A DNA stretch of 64,000 nucleotides from Clostridia bacterium (GTDB taxonomy: Bacteria > Bacillota > Clostridia > Lachnospirales > Lachnospiraceae). Shown here one piece after another: positions 20,601 through 27,589 of this stretch. How positions within the stretch are numbered: position 1 is the stretch's first letter; every line of letters starts with the position of its first letter. The translations under genes and the position numbers were made by a program. The stretch is taken from positions 124,001 to 188,000 of the forward strand of contig CAJTIM010000001.1 of NCBI GenBank assembly GCA_910576325.1, in the 5' to 3' direction. The notes below the pieces were generated by a model. That model was not told the DNA's origin. It searched no databases and saw only the letters and a program-made list of their open reading frames with translations.

Positions 20601-21146
20601 GTTTACTCCAACACAGGCGGACAGTCCTCCAAGGCAACACCTACCGGCGCCATTGCACAGTTTGCGGCAGGCGGCAAGGATGTGAAGAAGAAGGATCTGG
20701 CTTCTATCGCTATGAGCTACGGCTATGTATACGTGGCACAGATTGCTATGGGCGCTGACTATAACCAGTGCGTAAAGGCAATCGCAGAGGCAGAGGCTTA
20801 TCCGGGACCGTCCCTTATCATTGCTTACGCTCCCTGTATCAATCATGGTATTAAGAAGGGCATGAGCAAGGCTCAGACCGAGGAAGAGCTGGCAGTTAAG
20901 GCAGGATACTGGCACTGCTTCCGCTTCAATCCGGAAGCTGCTGCTGAGGGTAAGGATGCCTTCACTCTGGACAGCAAAGAGCCTACAGGCGACTACAAAG
21001 AGTTCCTGGACGGCGAGGTTCGTTACAATGCCCTGAAGCGTGCAAATCCGGAAAGAGCGGAGATGCTGTTTGACAAGGCGGCGGCAACGGCTAAGGCAAG
21101 ATATGAATATCTGAAGAAGCTTGGAGAACTGTACAAGGCTGAGTAA
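17610..21146 (+). CDS. nifJ: Pyruvate:ferredoxin (flavodoxin) oxidoreductase, single chain
   Basis: The product is 1178 residues, the full length of homodimeric PFOR. In order: the pyruvate-binding domain (starting [30 protein letters not shown]), the transketolase C-like domain, the EKR region, a two-cluster ferredoxin domain ([15 protein letters not shown] near 690 and [13 protein letters not shown] near 750), the proximal-cluster motif CAGCGETPY near 815, and the TPP site [15 protein letters not shown]...NTGGQSS near 970-1010. It converts pyruvate plus CoA to acetyl-CoA, CO2 and reduced ferredoxin, the central step of clostridial fermentation. Monocistronic, with its own promoter and terminator. 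Confidence 0.99.
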   Translation: [1178 protein letters not shown]

Positions 21147-21179
21147 GAGATTTGCCGAAATATAAGATAGCAATATCAT

Positions 21180-21236
21180 AGCGGAGCGGTCCGCGGCAGG
21201 CGATAAAATTTCCTGCCGGACCGCTCCGCTTTTCTT
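21180..21236 (+). terminator. nifJ terminator
   Basis: A nested stem: AGCGGAGCGGTCCG (21180-21193) pairs with CGGACCGCTCCGCT (21217-21230), with an inner GGCAGG/CCTGCC stem. TTTTCTT follows and overlaps the next promoter. Confidence 0.9.
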
Positions 21237-21263
21237 GACTTTGGAGGCCGCAAAAGGTATGCT
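21235..21263 (+). promoter_or_regulatory. Promoter of the aldo/keto reductase gene
   Basis: TTGACT (21235-21240), 17 nt, TATGCT (21258-21263). The -35 box lies in the T-run of the nifJ terminator. Confidence 0.75.
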
Positions 21264-21269
21264 AGAGAT

Positions 21270-21478
21270 ATGGAACGGATATTGCGGAACTGGAATAGTC
21301 CGGCTAAGAAATGTCATGTATTTATAAGAAATACTCTTGGCCGACTGGTAAAGTCGCAAAGACGCACGAGAGGAACTTTCATGAGTGCCCTTTCGAATAA
21401 AAGTTTCTCTCATTACAGGTGTGTCGAAGCGGCTTTACCCTTTAGCGCCGTCGCGCAGCGACTTTTAATAGGAGGTAT
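21270..21478 (+). repeat. Leader repeat R1, single copy
   Basis: It begins with GGATATTGCGGAACTGGAATAG and a stretch CCGGCTAAGAAATGTCA that recurs at 30877. From about 21348 it carries an R1 unit: GTAAAGTCGCAAAGACGCAC pairs with GTGTGTCGAAGCGGCTTTAC, and an inner stem GAGGAACTTTCAT pairs with the ATAAAAGTTTCTCTC side. It ends in GCGCAGCGACTTTTAATAGGAGG at the ribosome site. Confidence 0.8.
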
Positions 21479-21482
21479 AAGC

Positions 21483-22457
21483 GTGGAAAAGAGAATACGG
21501 ATACCAAACACAGAGCTTTCCCTGTACCCGATCGGACTCGGCACTGTGGATGCCGGCCTGAAATGGGACGGCCCGGAGGCGGATCGGATTTTCGGAACTT
21601 ATCTGGAGCAGGGCGGCAATGTGATTGACACGGCCCATGTCTATTCTGACTGGGTGCCCGGAGAAAAGGCCCGGTCCGAGCGCGTGGTCGGAGACTGGCT
21701 GTCACGCAGCAAAAAACGCAGTCAGATTGTACTGATTACCAAGGGCGGCCACCCGGATATGACAAGGCCCGTCCCGGATCTGCACGAGAGCCGTCTGACC
21801 CATAAAGATATGGCGGAGGATTTGGACGGTTCCCTGATGCAGCTTCGCACAGATTACATAGATCTTTATTTCTACCACAGAGACAATGAGACGCAGTCTG
21901 TGGAGGAAGAGATTGATGTGATGGAGGAATTTGTAAAAGCCGGAAAAATCCGCTACTATGGCTGCTCCAACTGGTCGGCCAAGCGTATGCAGGAAGCAGA
22001 CGCCTACTGTGCCCGAAAGGGATACCGTGGCTTTGCTGCGGATCAGAGCCTCTTAAATCTGGGCATGAAATATATGAAGCCTCTGGCAGACGATACTCTG
22101 GGCTATATGAAGGACGAGGCATTTCAGTATCATGTGGACAATGGGAATAATCTGGCAATGCCCTATATGGGAAATTGCAGCGGCTTTTTCCACATCCTGG
22201 AGGCAAAGGGGGAGGAAGGCGTCAGGGAGAATCCCTATTATACACCGGGAAATATGGAGGCTGCCCGTAAAATCAAGGAACTGAGAGAAAAATATGGCTG
22301 CTCTCTCACCCAGGCGATCCTTGGCTTTTTCTTCTGTCAGCCCTTCACCTGTGTGCCTTTGTACGGATCTTCCAATCCGGAGCGCATCATTGACGCCTGC
22401 CGTACCTTGGAGATCCCCTTTACGGCGGAGGACTACAGGTACGTATTAGGGGACTAA
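21483..22457 (+). CDS. Aldo/keto reductase
   Basis: GTG 21483 follows AGGAGGT by 6 nt; an in-frame upstream reading would cover the leader repeat. The 324-residue product shows the AKR catalytic tetrad: D49 and Y54 in NVIDTAHVYSDW, K87 in ITKGG and H132 in YFYHRD. The later blocks YYGCSNWSAKRM and SLTQAILGFFFCQP fit the nucleotide-binding part of the TIM barrel. It most likely reduces an aldehyde or ketone with NAD(P)H; the substrate is unknown. The gene stands alone, with a long structured repeat leader that may affect its translation. Confidence 0.92.
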   Translation: MEKRIRIPNTELSLYPIGLGTVDAGLKWDGPEADRIFGTYLEQGGNVIDTAHVYSDWVPGEKARSERVVGDWLSRSKKRSQIVLITKGGHPDMTRPVPDLHESRLTHKDMAEDLDGSLMQLRTDYIDLYFYHRDNETQSVEEEIDVMEEFVKAGKIRYYGCSNWSAKRMQEADAYCARKGYRGFAADQSLLNLGMKYMKPLADDTLGYMKDEAFQYHVDNGNNLAMPYMGNCSGFFHILEAKGEEGVRENPYYTPGNMEAARKIKELREKYGCSLTQAILGFFFCQPFTCVPLYGSSNPERIIDACRTLEIPFTAEDYRYVLGD

Positions 22458-22568
22458 AAATTAACAAAAGACTGCTGTAATGTAAACGGGATGAATCTCT
22501 GCGATTTCGAGAATACATTATGGCAGTCTTATTTTTTGATGGGATTTATGTTGATTTCGGAGTTACTT

Positions 22569-22729
22569 TTCACACCCACGCCAATCACTCCGCTGATTGG
22601 CGTGGAGCCAGTACAGTTATGTGCTCAAAGGGACTGCCCCTCGCCGAAGGCGACTTTAAATGGGCAGTCCCTGTTACAATTTACACCCTTATCAAATAAA
22701 AACTTTGCAAAAACTGGCGTGGGTGTGAA
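22569..22729. mobile_element. MITE-like palindromic element (161 bp)
   Basis: Perfect 15-bp terminal inverted repeats TTCACACCCACGCCA (22569-22583) and TGGCGTGGGTGTGAA (22715-22729). Inside are a second copy of the left-end stem (GATTGGCGTGG at 22595) and a 10-bp hairpin GGGACTGCCC/GGGCAGTCCC (22630-22672). No coding capacity. It ends one base before the left end of the IS4-type element. Confidence 0.75.
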
Positions 22730-22730
22730 T

Positions 22731-24193
22731 CAATGTCATTAAGTTAATAGTGAACTGCCTGAAATGGTTAGATTCTTTTTATGAGGTCTAACCATTTTTT
22801 GTTTTTTTAAAAGGGGGTTGACAAATCCCCTGAAATGTGCGGCCGCTCTCGCTACTGATTGAATTTAAGAAGTAGCGAGAGCGGCCCTTGGATTAGGACA
22901 TATCAACATTCTTTATCCAAGGAGGTACTTACCATATGCCGCACAACAAAATCAAAAAGGCCTTTTTATCTGCCATGAATTCCGTTATTGCAGATCCGGA
23001 CCAGCTTGCTGCCAGTCCCACAAAGGATTTCACCAGACAGCGGAAAATCCCACCGGACACCCTTATTTCCTTTCTTGTCTCTAAAGGCTCTTCTTCTGCC
23101 AGGGTGGAGATGCTGGACTTTTGGGGACTGGACCAGAAAATGCCATCCCTTCCCGCACTGAACCAGCAGCGCGCCAAACTCAAGCCCGTGCATGAAAAAA
23201 ATGAATTTGGCGCATTCTGCGACATCGTGGACCGGCACGGGACGCTCCCCGGCAGGAAGAATGTCTATATTGGTGACAGGGGCTACTGCTCCTACAACAA
23301 CATGGCACATGTGGTGGAACAGGGGCAGTATTTCCTCTTCCGCACAAAGGACATCCTTTCCAAAGGCCTGGTCGGAAATTTTGAATTTCCGGAAACGGAA
23401 TCCTTTGATATTGATGTGGCTGTCACCCTGACGCGAAGCCATTCCAGGAAAATTTCCATTCCCCTAGGAACCTACGGACGCTTCATTGACCAGGCCTCCG
23501 CCTTCGATTTTATTGAATATGTCTCCCCTGGCACATATACGCTTACTTTTCGTATCGCCAGGTTCCCCATCGGCGATGATTCCTACGAATGTATCGTGAC
23601 GAATCTCCCAAGGGAAGAATTCCCTCCCGAAAGGCTTAAGACCCTCTACTACAGGAGATGGTCGATTGAATCCTCATTCCGCAAACTGAAATATACGATC
23701 GGCCTGAGCAACTACCATTCTTATAAGCCGGAGTATGTCAAACAGGAAATATGGGCAAACCTTATTGCCTACAACATGACGGAAATGCTGGTCAACTGTG
23801 CCGTCATCGAAAAGAAGGAAACAAAATATGAATACAAAGTGAATTTCACCAGGGCTGCACATATTTGCAGGGTCTTTCTCCGTCTGGCCACGGAGAAAGA
23901 CCGATACAACGTGATGCTCCTGCTGCAGAAAGAACTGATCCCCATACGGAATGAACGCCAATACCCAAGGCTGCAGACAGCCCATTTCCGTAAGCCACGA
24001 TACTTTATCTATAGGGCAGCCTAAGCACCTATATCATCATACCATTTTTTAGGCAGATGGGAAATCTGTTTATTTGGCATGCCCCAAATATATCTACGAC
24101 CACCAACATTAGCCTATGGGGAAGCCAGATGTCCTGTTTTTGCCATCTTTTCCGTAGTAAGCCATATGTTGCTGGGCTAACTTAATGACATTG
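22731..24193. mobile_element. IS4-type insertion sequence (1463 bp)
   Basis: Bounded by 16-bp inverted repeats CAATGTCATTAAGTTA (22731-22746) and TAACTTAATGACATTG (24178-24193), with one transposase gene between them. A strong hairpin (22841-22886, GGCCGCTCTCGCTACT stem) lies between the left end and the transposase start, as in many elements that shield the gene from outside transcription. No clear target duplication is visible. Confidence 0.8.
22936..24024 (+). CDS. IS4-family transposase with internal deletion
   Basis: The product is 362 residues behind AAGGAGG. The second catalytic Asp block (IGDRGYCSYNN, near residue 112) and the C-terminal Y-R-E-K signature (YYRRWSIESSFRKLK, near residue 240) are intact. 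The first catalytic Asp, expected some 70 residues before the DRGY block, is missing: the text runs directly from NQQRAKLKP to VHEKNEFGAF. Family members are usually over 400 residues. The simplest reading is an in-frame deletion of roughly 75-80 codons that leaves an open frame but an inactive DDE enzyme. The element would then move only if another copy supplies transposase. Confidence 0.8.
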   Translation: MPHNKIKKAFLSAMNSVIADPDQLAASPTKDFTRQRKIPPDTLISFLVSKGSSSARVEMLDFWGLDQKMPSLPALNQQRAKLKPVHEKNEFGAFCDIVDRHGTLPGRKNVYIGDRGYCSYNNMAHVVEQGQYFLFRTKDILSKGLVGNFEFPETESFDIDVAVTLTRSHSRKISIPLGTYGRFIDQASAFDFIEYVSPGTYTLTFRIARFPIGDDSYECIVTNLPREEFPPERLKTLYYRRWSIESSFRKLKYTIGLSNYHSYKPEYVKQEIWANLIAYNMTEMLVNCAVIEKKETKYEYKVNFTRAAHICRVFLRLATEKDRYNVMLLLQKELIPIRNERQYPRLQTAHFRKPRYFIYRAA

Positions 24194-24310
24194 CGGAGTG
24201 AACAGTAACATATTTTAATTATAATATATTGACTTGCCTATTTAGATTTATTGTGATAAAACTACGAAAAAATGCATCATTTCCCAATATTTCGAAGTAA
24301 GGAGAAGAGG

Positions 24311-24985
24311 ATGGAGACGATTAAGAGGAATCCAGAATCATCAGGATTCCGTTAGATGATGATTACAGCGAATTGCATGACAGCAGGCGGCTGAGCGGTT
24401 ATATCAAAGAGCGTGTCACCAGCGATGATATGTGGTATGTTTTTTTGGATGAAGTCCAGATGTGCAGAGGATTAGAGTCGGTGCTGAATGGTTTGAACAG
24501 GAGGGAGAATCTGGACATCTATGTGACAGGAAGCAATTCAAAATTCCTTTCCACAGATGTACTGACAGAATTTCGGGGGTGCGGAGATAACTGTATGGCG
24601 GCACTGGTAAATATCCTTGCATCGGCGGTGGGGTCGCTGACCAATCCTCTAAAACTGGCGAATACTTTCGGCAGTAATGGGATGCATGTCAGCGATAAAA
24701 CTATAGGAATTTATATCGGATATCTGTTAGATGCCTTTTTTATCAGCAAATCACAACGGTATGACATTAAGGGAAAAAGGTATATTGCTTCCCCCTTTAA
24801 ACATTACTTCACGGATATGAGGCTGCGCAATGCCCAGCTTAACTTCAGACAGCAGGAAGAAAACCATATTATGGAAAACATTATTTACAATGAGCTGCTG
24901 ATTAGAGGATTTAATGTGGATGTTGGCGGTGTGGACCATTCCGAACGCAATGACAATGGAAAGGCGGTGCGCAATAAACATAACA
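24311..24985 (+). pseudogene. AAA ATPase (AAA_14/DUF4143 type), degraded
   Basis: A start METIKR is visible at 24311, then the frame breaks and resumes as RIPLDDDYSELHDSRRLSGYIKER; the Walker A part between them is gone. Walker B (MWYVFLDEVQM), the sensor region (LDIYVTGSNSKFLS) and the DUF4143 stretch (ALVNILASAVGSLTNPLKLANTF, then NFRQQEENHIMENIIYNELLIRGF) are readable. About 75 codons are missing between TEFRG and ALVNIL, and the C-terminal third is replaced by unrelated AC-rich sequence after about 24985. At least three lesions show it is dead. It lies next to the IS element, consistent with local decay after insertion. Confidence 0.85.
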
Positions 24986-25260
24986 CCCCCATAACCCAAA
25001 CAACAAATAAACCAAAATCATCAAACAATCCAACCAAAACTCAAATAATATTTTTCACAAAAAGCCCCCACCACTTCCCCCCCAGGATGCACCGGAAAAG
25101 CCTGCCGCCCTCCTTTTCGGTGCATCCGTCCGTCCCCAAAACAAAAATCAAAATTTTTCAAAATTATTGAAGACACCCCCCAATCATTTTCGTTATAATA
25201 ATGAACAGATAATTACCTGTCAAAAAACAAAGCCCAAACACCAAAAAAGGAGGGGAGGCG
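24986..25260 (+). promoter_or_regulatory. AC-rich spacer with hairpin and -10 box before the sigma gene
   Basis: A near-perfect hairpin GGATGCACCGGAAAAG (25085-25100) / CTTTTCGGTGCATCC (25113-25127) lies in the spacer. TATAAT at 25194-25199 is a likely -10 box, though no well-placed -35 was seen. AAAGGAGGGGAGG (25247-25258) is a very strong ribosome site. Confidence 0.5.
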
Positions 25261-25782
25261 GATGCGATCAATCGAGAAGAACAACTGGAAGAGTTAATAG
25301 ACCGATACCAAAATCTAATATTTTCCATCTGTTACAAAATAACCGCAGACTATTTCACCGCCGAAGATCTCGCCCAGGAAACCTTCCTGTCCGCATACGA
25401 AAAATACACCTCCTTCGACGGCAGAAACGAAAAATCCTGGATTTGCAGAATCGCTACCAACAAAGCCTTAGACTATCTCAAGCATTCCGGCCGAAAGCAA
25501 ATCCCCTCAGAAGACCAATATTTCATAAATCAGGAGGACCAGGGCCAGACCCCCGAAGAAGCCTGCCTGGAAGAAGAAGTAAGGGAAGAGCTGTACCAAA
25601 CCTGCAAGTCCCTAAAGCCGCCCTACGATGAAATCGCCCTGGACTACTACTATCACGAATTAGACGCAGCCGAAATAGCCGAAAAGCGAGGCCGCAACGT
25701 CAAAACAGTCCAGACACAAATCTACCGGGCAAGAGGGATGCTCCGAAAACACTACGACAAAAAGGAGGGAAAGCGCGTATGA
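25261..25782 (+). CDS. ECF-type RNA polymerase sigma factor (start codon unclear)
   Basis: This frame has no ATG, GTG or TTG near its beginning yet encodes a complete ECF sigma factor of about 170 residues: region 2 (YQNLIFSICYKITADYFTAEDLAQETFLSAYEKY...WICRIATNKALDYLK) and region 4 (ALDYYYHELDAAEIAEKRGRNVKTVQTQIYRARGMLRKHY). An in-frame stop lies at 25210-25212. The ATG properly spaced from the ribosome site, 25262, is in the +1 frame and meets a stop after 11 codons. Initiation at a rare codon such as ATC 25267, a frameshift, or a recent point mutation are all possible. The stop overlaps the next ATG (ATGA), the usual coupling of sigma and anti-sigma. Confidence 0.8.
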   Translation, partial: DAINREEQLEELIDRYQNLIFSICYKITADYFTAEDLAQETFLSAYEKYTSFDGRNEKSWICRIATNKALDYLKHSGRKQIPSEDQYFINQEDQGQTPEEACLEEEVREELYQTCKSLKPPYDEIALDYYYHELDAAEIAEKRGRNVKTVQTQIYRARGMLRKHYDKKEGKRV

Positions 25783-26168
25783 GAACAGAATACGAAAAAA
25801 TCAAAGATTTGGACGCCTATACCGAGCAGATCATCCGCCAGGTAGAAGCAGAAGGTCTTATCAAAGCTCCGGCCCACATGAAGCAGGAAATACTGGAGCG
25901 TTCCGAACGCATCGACTATCAGCTTGCGGTAGCCACCCGAAAAGTATCCGGGCAGATGCAGCTTTTCTTCTACAGCCTAAAGGTAGGCGCAGCCGTAGTA
26001 ACAGCCCTGTTCTTACTGTTTATGGTGCCAAAAGAGATTCCTCAGGCAGAGCCTATGGTCCCGAAAGAAGCTGCAAGGCAGCAGGAAGAAACCCTGAACC
26101 GCAGACTGAATAACGGCATGCAGGAAATGAACCGGATGTTAAATGAAATGCTGAATTGGAAATGGTAG
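25779..26168 (+). CDS. Putative anti-sigma factor, single-pass membrane protein
   Basis: The product is 129 residues and overlaps the sigma gene by ATGA. The N-terminal cytoplasmic part (1-65) is charged and helical (YEKIKDLDAYTEQIIRQVEAEGLIKAPAHMKQEILERS), which fits a sigma-binding anti-sigma domain. One membrane segment spans about residues 66-87 (SLKVGAAVVTALFLLFMVP), and a short outside tail is rich in Glu, Asn and Met. No zinc-binding HxxxCxxC motif is present. The role is inferred from position, overlap and topology rather than from sequence similarity. Confidence 0.7.
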   Translation: MRTEYEKIKDLDAYTEQIIRQVEAEGLIKAPAHMKQEILERSERIDYQLAVATRKVSGQMQLFFYSLKVGAAVVTALFLLFMVPKEIPQAEPMVPKEAARQQEETLNRRLNNGMQEMNRMLNEMLNWKW

Positions 26169-26220
26169 CAGAGCGAAGACAACAAGCATCACAAAAAATA
26201 GAATTAGCAATATCCCCGGA

Positions 26221-26452
26221 TGGAGAGGATATTACGGAACTTATAACAGTAATATCCCGACAGAGCCAGAAGGATTTACGGACACATGGTTTTGTGGCCG
26301 GAAATACTTCTCAATAGGGGCGCTGGAGAGGATATTACGGAACTTATAACAGTAATATCCCGACAGAGCCAGAAGGATTTACGGACACATGGTTTTGTGG
26401 CCGGAAATACTTCTCAATAGGGGCGCTGGAGAGGATATTACGGAACTTATAA
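26221..26452 (+). repeat. Leader repeat R3: exact tandem of 103 bp
   Basis: Two identical 103-bp units (26221-26323 and 26324-26426) and the first 26 bp of a third. Each unit has a 9-bp stem GGATATTAC/GTAATATCC and a second imperfect stem (GAAGGATTTACGGACACA / TGTGGCCGGAAATACTTC). The array ends in GGAACTTATAATGGAGG, the ribosome site of the next gene. Confidence 0.95.
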
Positions 26453-26465
26453 TGGAGGACAAAAA

Positions 26466-27035
26466 ATGACAAAGAAAAAAAGCGGATTTTTGACTTTTAT
26501 TTTTTCCTGGATCCCGGGAGCAGGACAAATGTATATGGGCTTTATGAGAATGGGCGTCAGCCTGATGGGATTGTTTTGGGGAATCTTAGCCCTGTCCATT
26601 TTTTTCAACACCGGATTTCTGATGCTGATCGATGTGGTAGTATGGTTTTACAGCTTCTTCCATGCACACAACCTGCGGGCAATGGATGACGAGGACTTTT
26701 ATGCGCTGGAGGACCATTATCTGATTCGCATAGATACGGACAGTGAGTTCTGGAGCAAGGTAACCATTGAAAAATACCGCAGACTTTTTGCCGGAATTTT
26801 GATAGTATTCGGCATAGCGGTACTGTGGAATTCCATCCTTGATTTGGTTTACTGGATAGTTCCTGATTATGTATGGAGCTATGTGAATCACATCAGCCGT
26901 TTTGTTCCCCAGCTTGTTCTGGGAATCGGAATCATAGCAATCGGAATATTTCTGATTCGCGGTAAGAAGCAGGAACTTTTAGAAGAGGATAGGGGGGAGG
27001 ATCATGCAGGAGAAACAGATCATTCACATTCATAG
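26466..27035 (+). CDS. TM2-like multi-pass membrane protein
   Basis: The product is 189 residues, ATG 26466 behind TGGAGG. The N-terminal half (FSWIPGAGQMYMGFMRMGVSLMGLFWG) looks like the TM2 domain, with its Pro-Gly-Ala-Gly-Gln turn and paired membrane helices. Two further membrane segments follow (about residues 105-125 and 140-160). The C-terminal tail is acidic and His-rich. It overlaps the start of the next gene by 32 bp, so the two are translated together. With the sigma/anti-sigma pair upstream it may form an envelope-stress unit, though the repeat array between them may carry its own signals. Confidence 0.65.
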   Translation: MTKKKSGFLTFIFSWIPGAGQMYMGFMRMGVSLMGLFWGILALSIFFNTGFLMLIDVVVWFYSFFHAHNLRAMDDEDFYALEDHYLIRIDTDSEFWSKVTIEKYRRLFAGILIVFGIAVLWNSILDLVYWIVPDYVWSYVNHISRFVPQLVLGIGIIAIGIFLIRGKKQELLEEDRGEDHAGETDHSHS

Positions 27036-27330
27036 AGTGGGAAGCGTCACCTTTGGACTGGTACTGGTAGTTATGGGCGTTCTGTGCCTGCTGAGGCTCA
27101 TTTTCCCCTTGTTGGACTACGAACTCATTTTTCGCCTTTGGCCCGTGGTCTTTATCTGCCTGGGCGTGGAAGTGCTCATAAGCAGCCGCAGACCCGAACG
27201 GCGGGTAGTCTATGACGGGGCGGCCATCTTCCTTTTAATACTGCTGATACTTTTTGCAATGAGCATGGCAGGCATGGACTGGATATTCACCCACTACCCG
27301 GAATGTTCGGGCAGAGTAGTTACCTGGTAA
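27004..27330 (+). CDS. LiaI/LiaF-like membrane protein (DUF5668-type)
   Basis: The product is 108 residues. After a short N-terminus (MQEKQIIHIHRVGSVTFG) come three hydrophobic segments (about residues 15-32, 40-57 and 70-90), with LWPVVFICLGVEVLISSRR between the second and third. The phrase LWPVVFICLGVEVL is close to the LWPLLLILLGIYLL pattern of LiaI/LiaF-type membrane domains, which sense or damp cell-envelope stress in Firmicutes. It overlaps the TM2-like gene by 32 bp and closes the operon before the terminator at 27445. Confidence 0.65.
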   Translation: MQEKQIIHIHRVGSVTFGLVLVVMGVLCLLRLIFPLLDYELIFRLWPVVFICLGVEVLISSRRPERRVVYDGAAIFLLILLILFAMSMAGMDWIFTHYPECSGRVVTW

Positions 27331-27444
27331 CAGAGGACAGGGAAAAAGCATAAGATAACATATAAAACAGCACCATCCCACAAAGCGCACAAAGCGATTT
27401 ACGAAAACCTATCCCGTGCATATCCGGAATATGTTCTTATATGG

Positions 27445-27485
27445 AAAAAGCCTGCGATCCGCAAGGAAGGATCGCAGGCTTTTTG
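27445..27485 (+). terminator. Intrinsic terminator
   Basis: AAAAAGCCTGCGATCC (27445-27460) pairs with GGATCGCAGGCTTTTT (27469-27484), with a short loop and T-run. Confidence 0.95.
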
Positions 27486-27497
27486 CGCAGATTTCTT

Positions 27498-27526
27498 TTG
27501 CTCTGTAAAGGCGGATCATGTATAAT
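27498..27526 (+). promoter_or_regulatory. Promoter of the two-component system
   Basis: TTGCTC (27498-27503), 17 nt, TATAAT (27521-27526). The leader ends in TTACGGAACAGGAATGGAGG, a variant of the shared leader motif. Confidence 0.8.
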
Positions 27527-27589
27527 AAAAGTAATTGCACAGATGATATATTAAAAATTACTGGTTACGGAACAGGAATGGAGGCCCTT

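Noticed and set aside
20169-21413. Minus-strand frame of over 400 codons opposite nifJ
   Set aside because: It is the mirror of nifJ codon bias, with no recognisable protein features.
22557-24205. Target-site duplication of the IS (CGGAGT-like text on both sides)
   Set aside because: CGGAGTTAC at 22557 and CGGAGTGAAC at 24194 are not identical and the left one is beyond the MITE-like element; no exact duplication flanks either element.
26221-26452. CRISPR array
   Set aside because: The repeat unit is 103 bp, units abut without spacers and are identical throughout. The same holds for the arrays at 30876 and 46662. No cas genes are present.
27565-27589. Longer N-terminus of the response regulator from ATG 27518
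   Set aside because: That ATG overlaps the -10 box region, and the product would carry 24 extra residues before the conserved MYTIVIADDE start.
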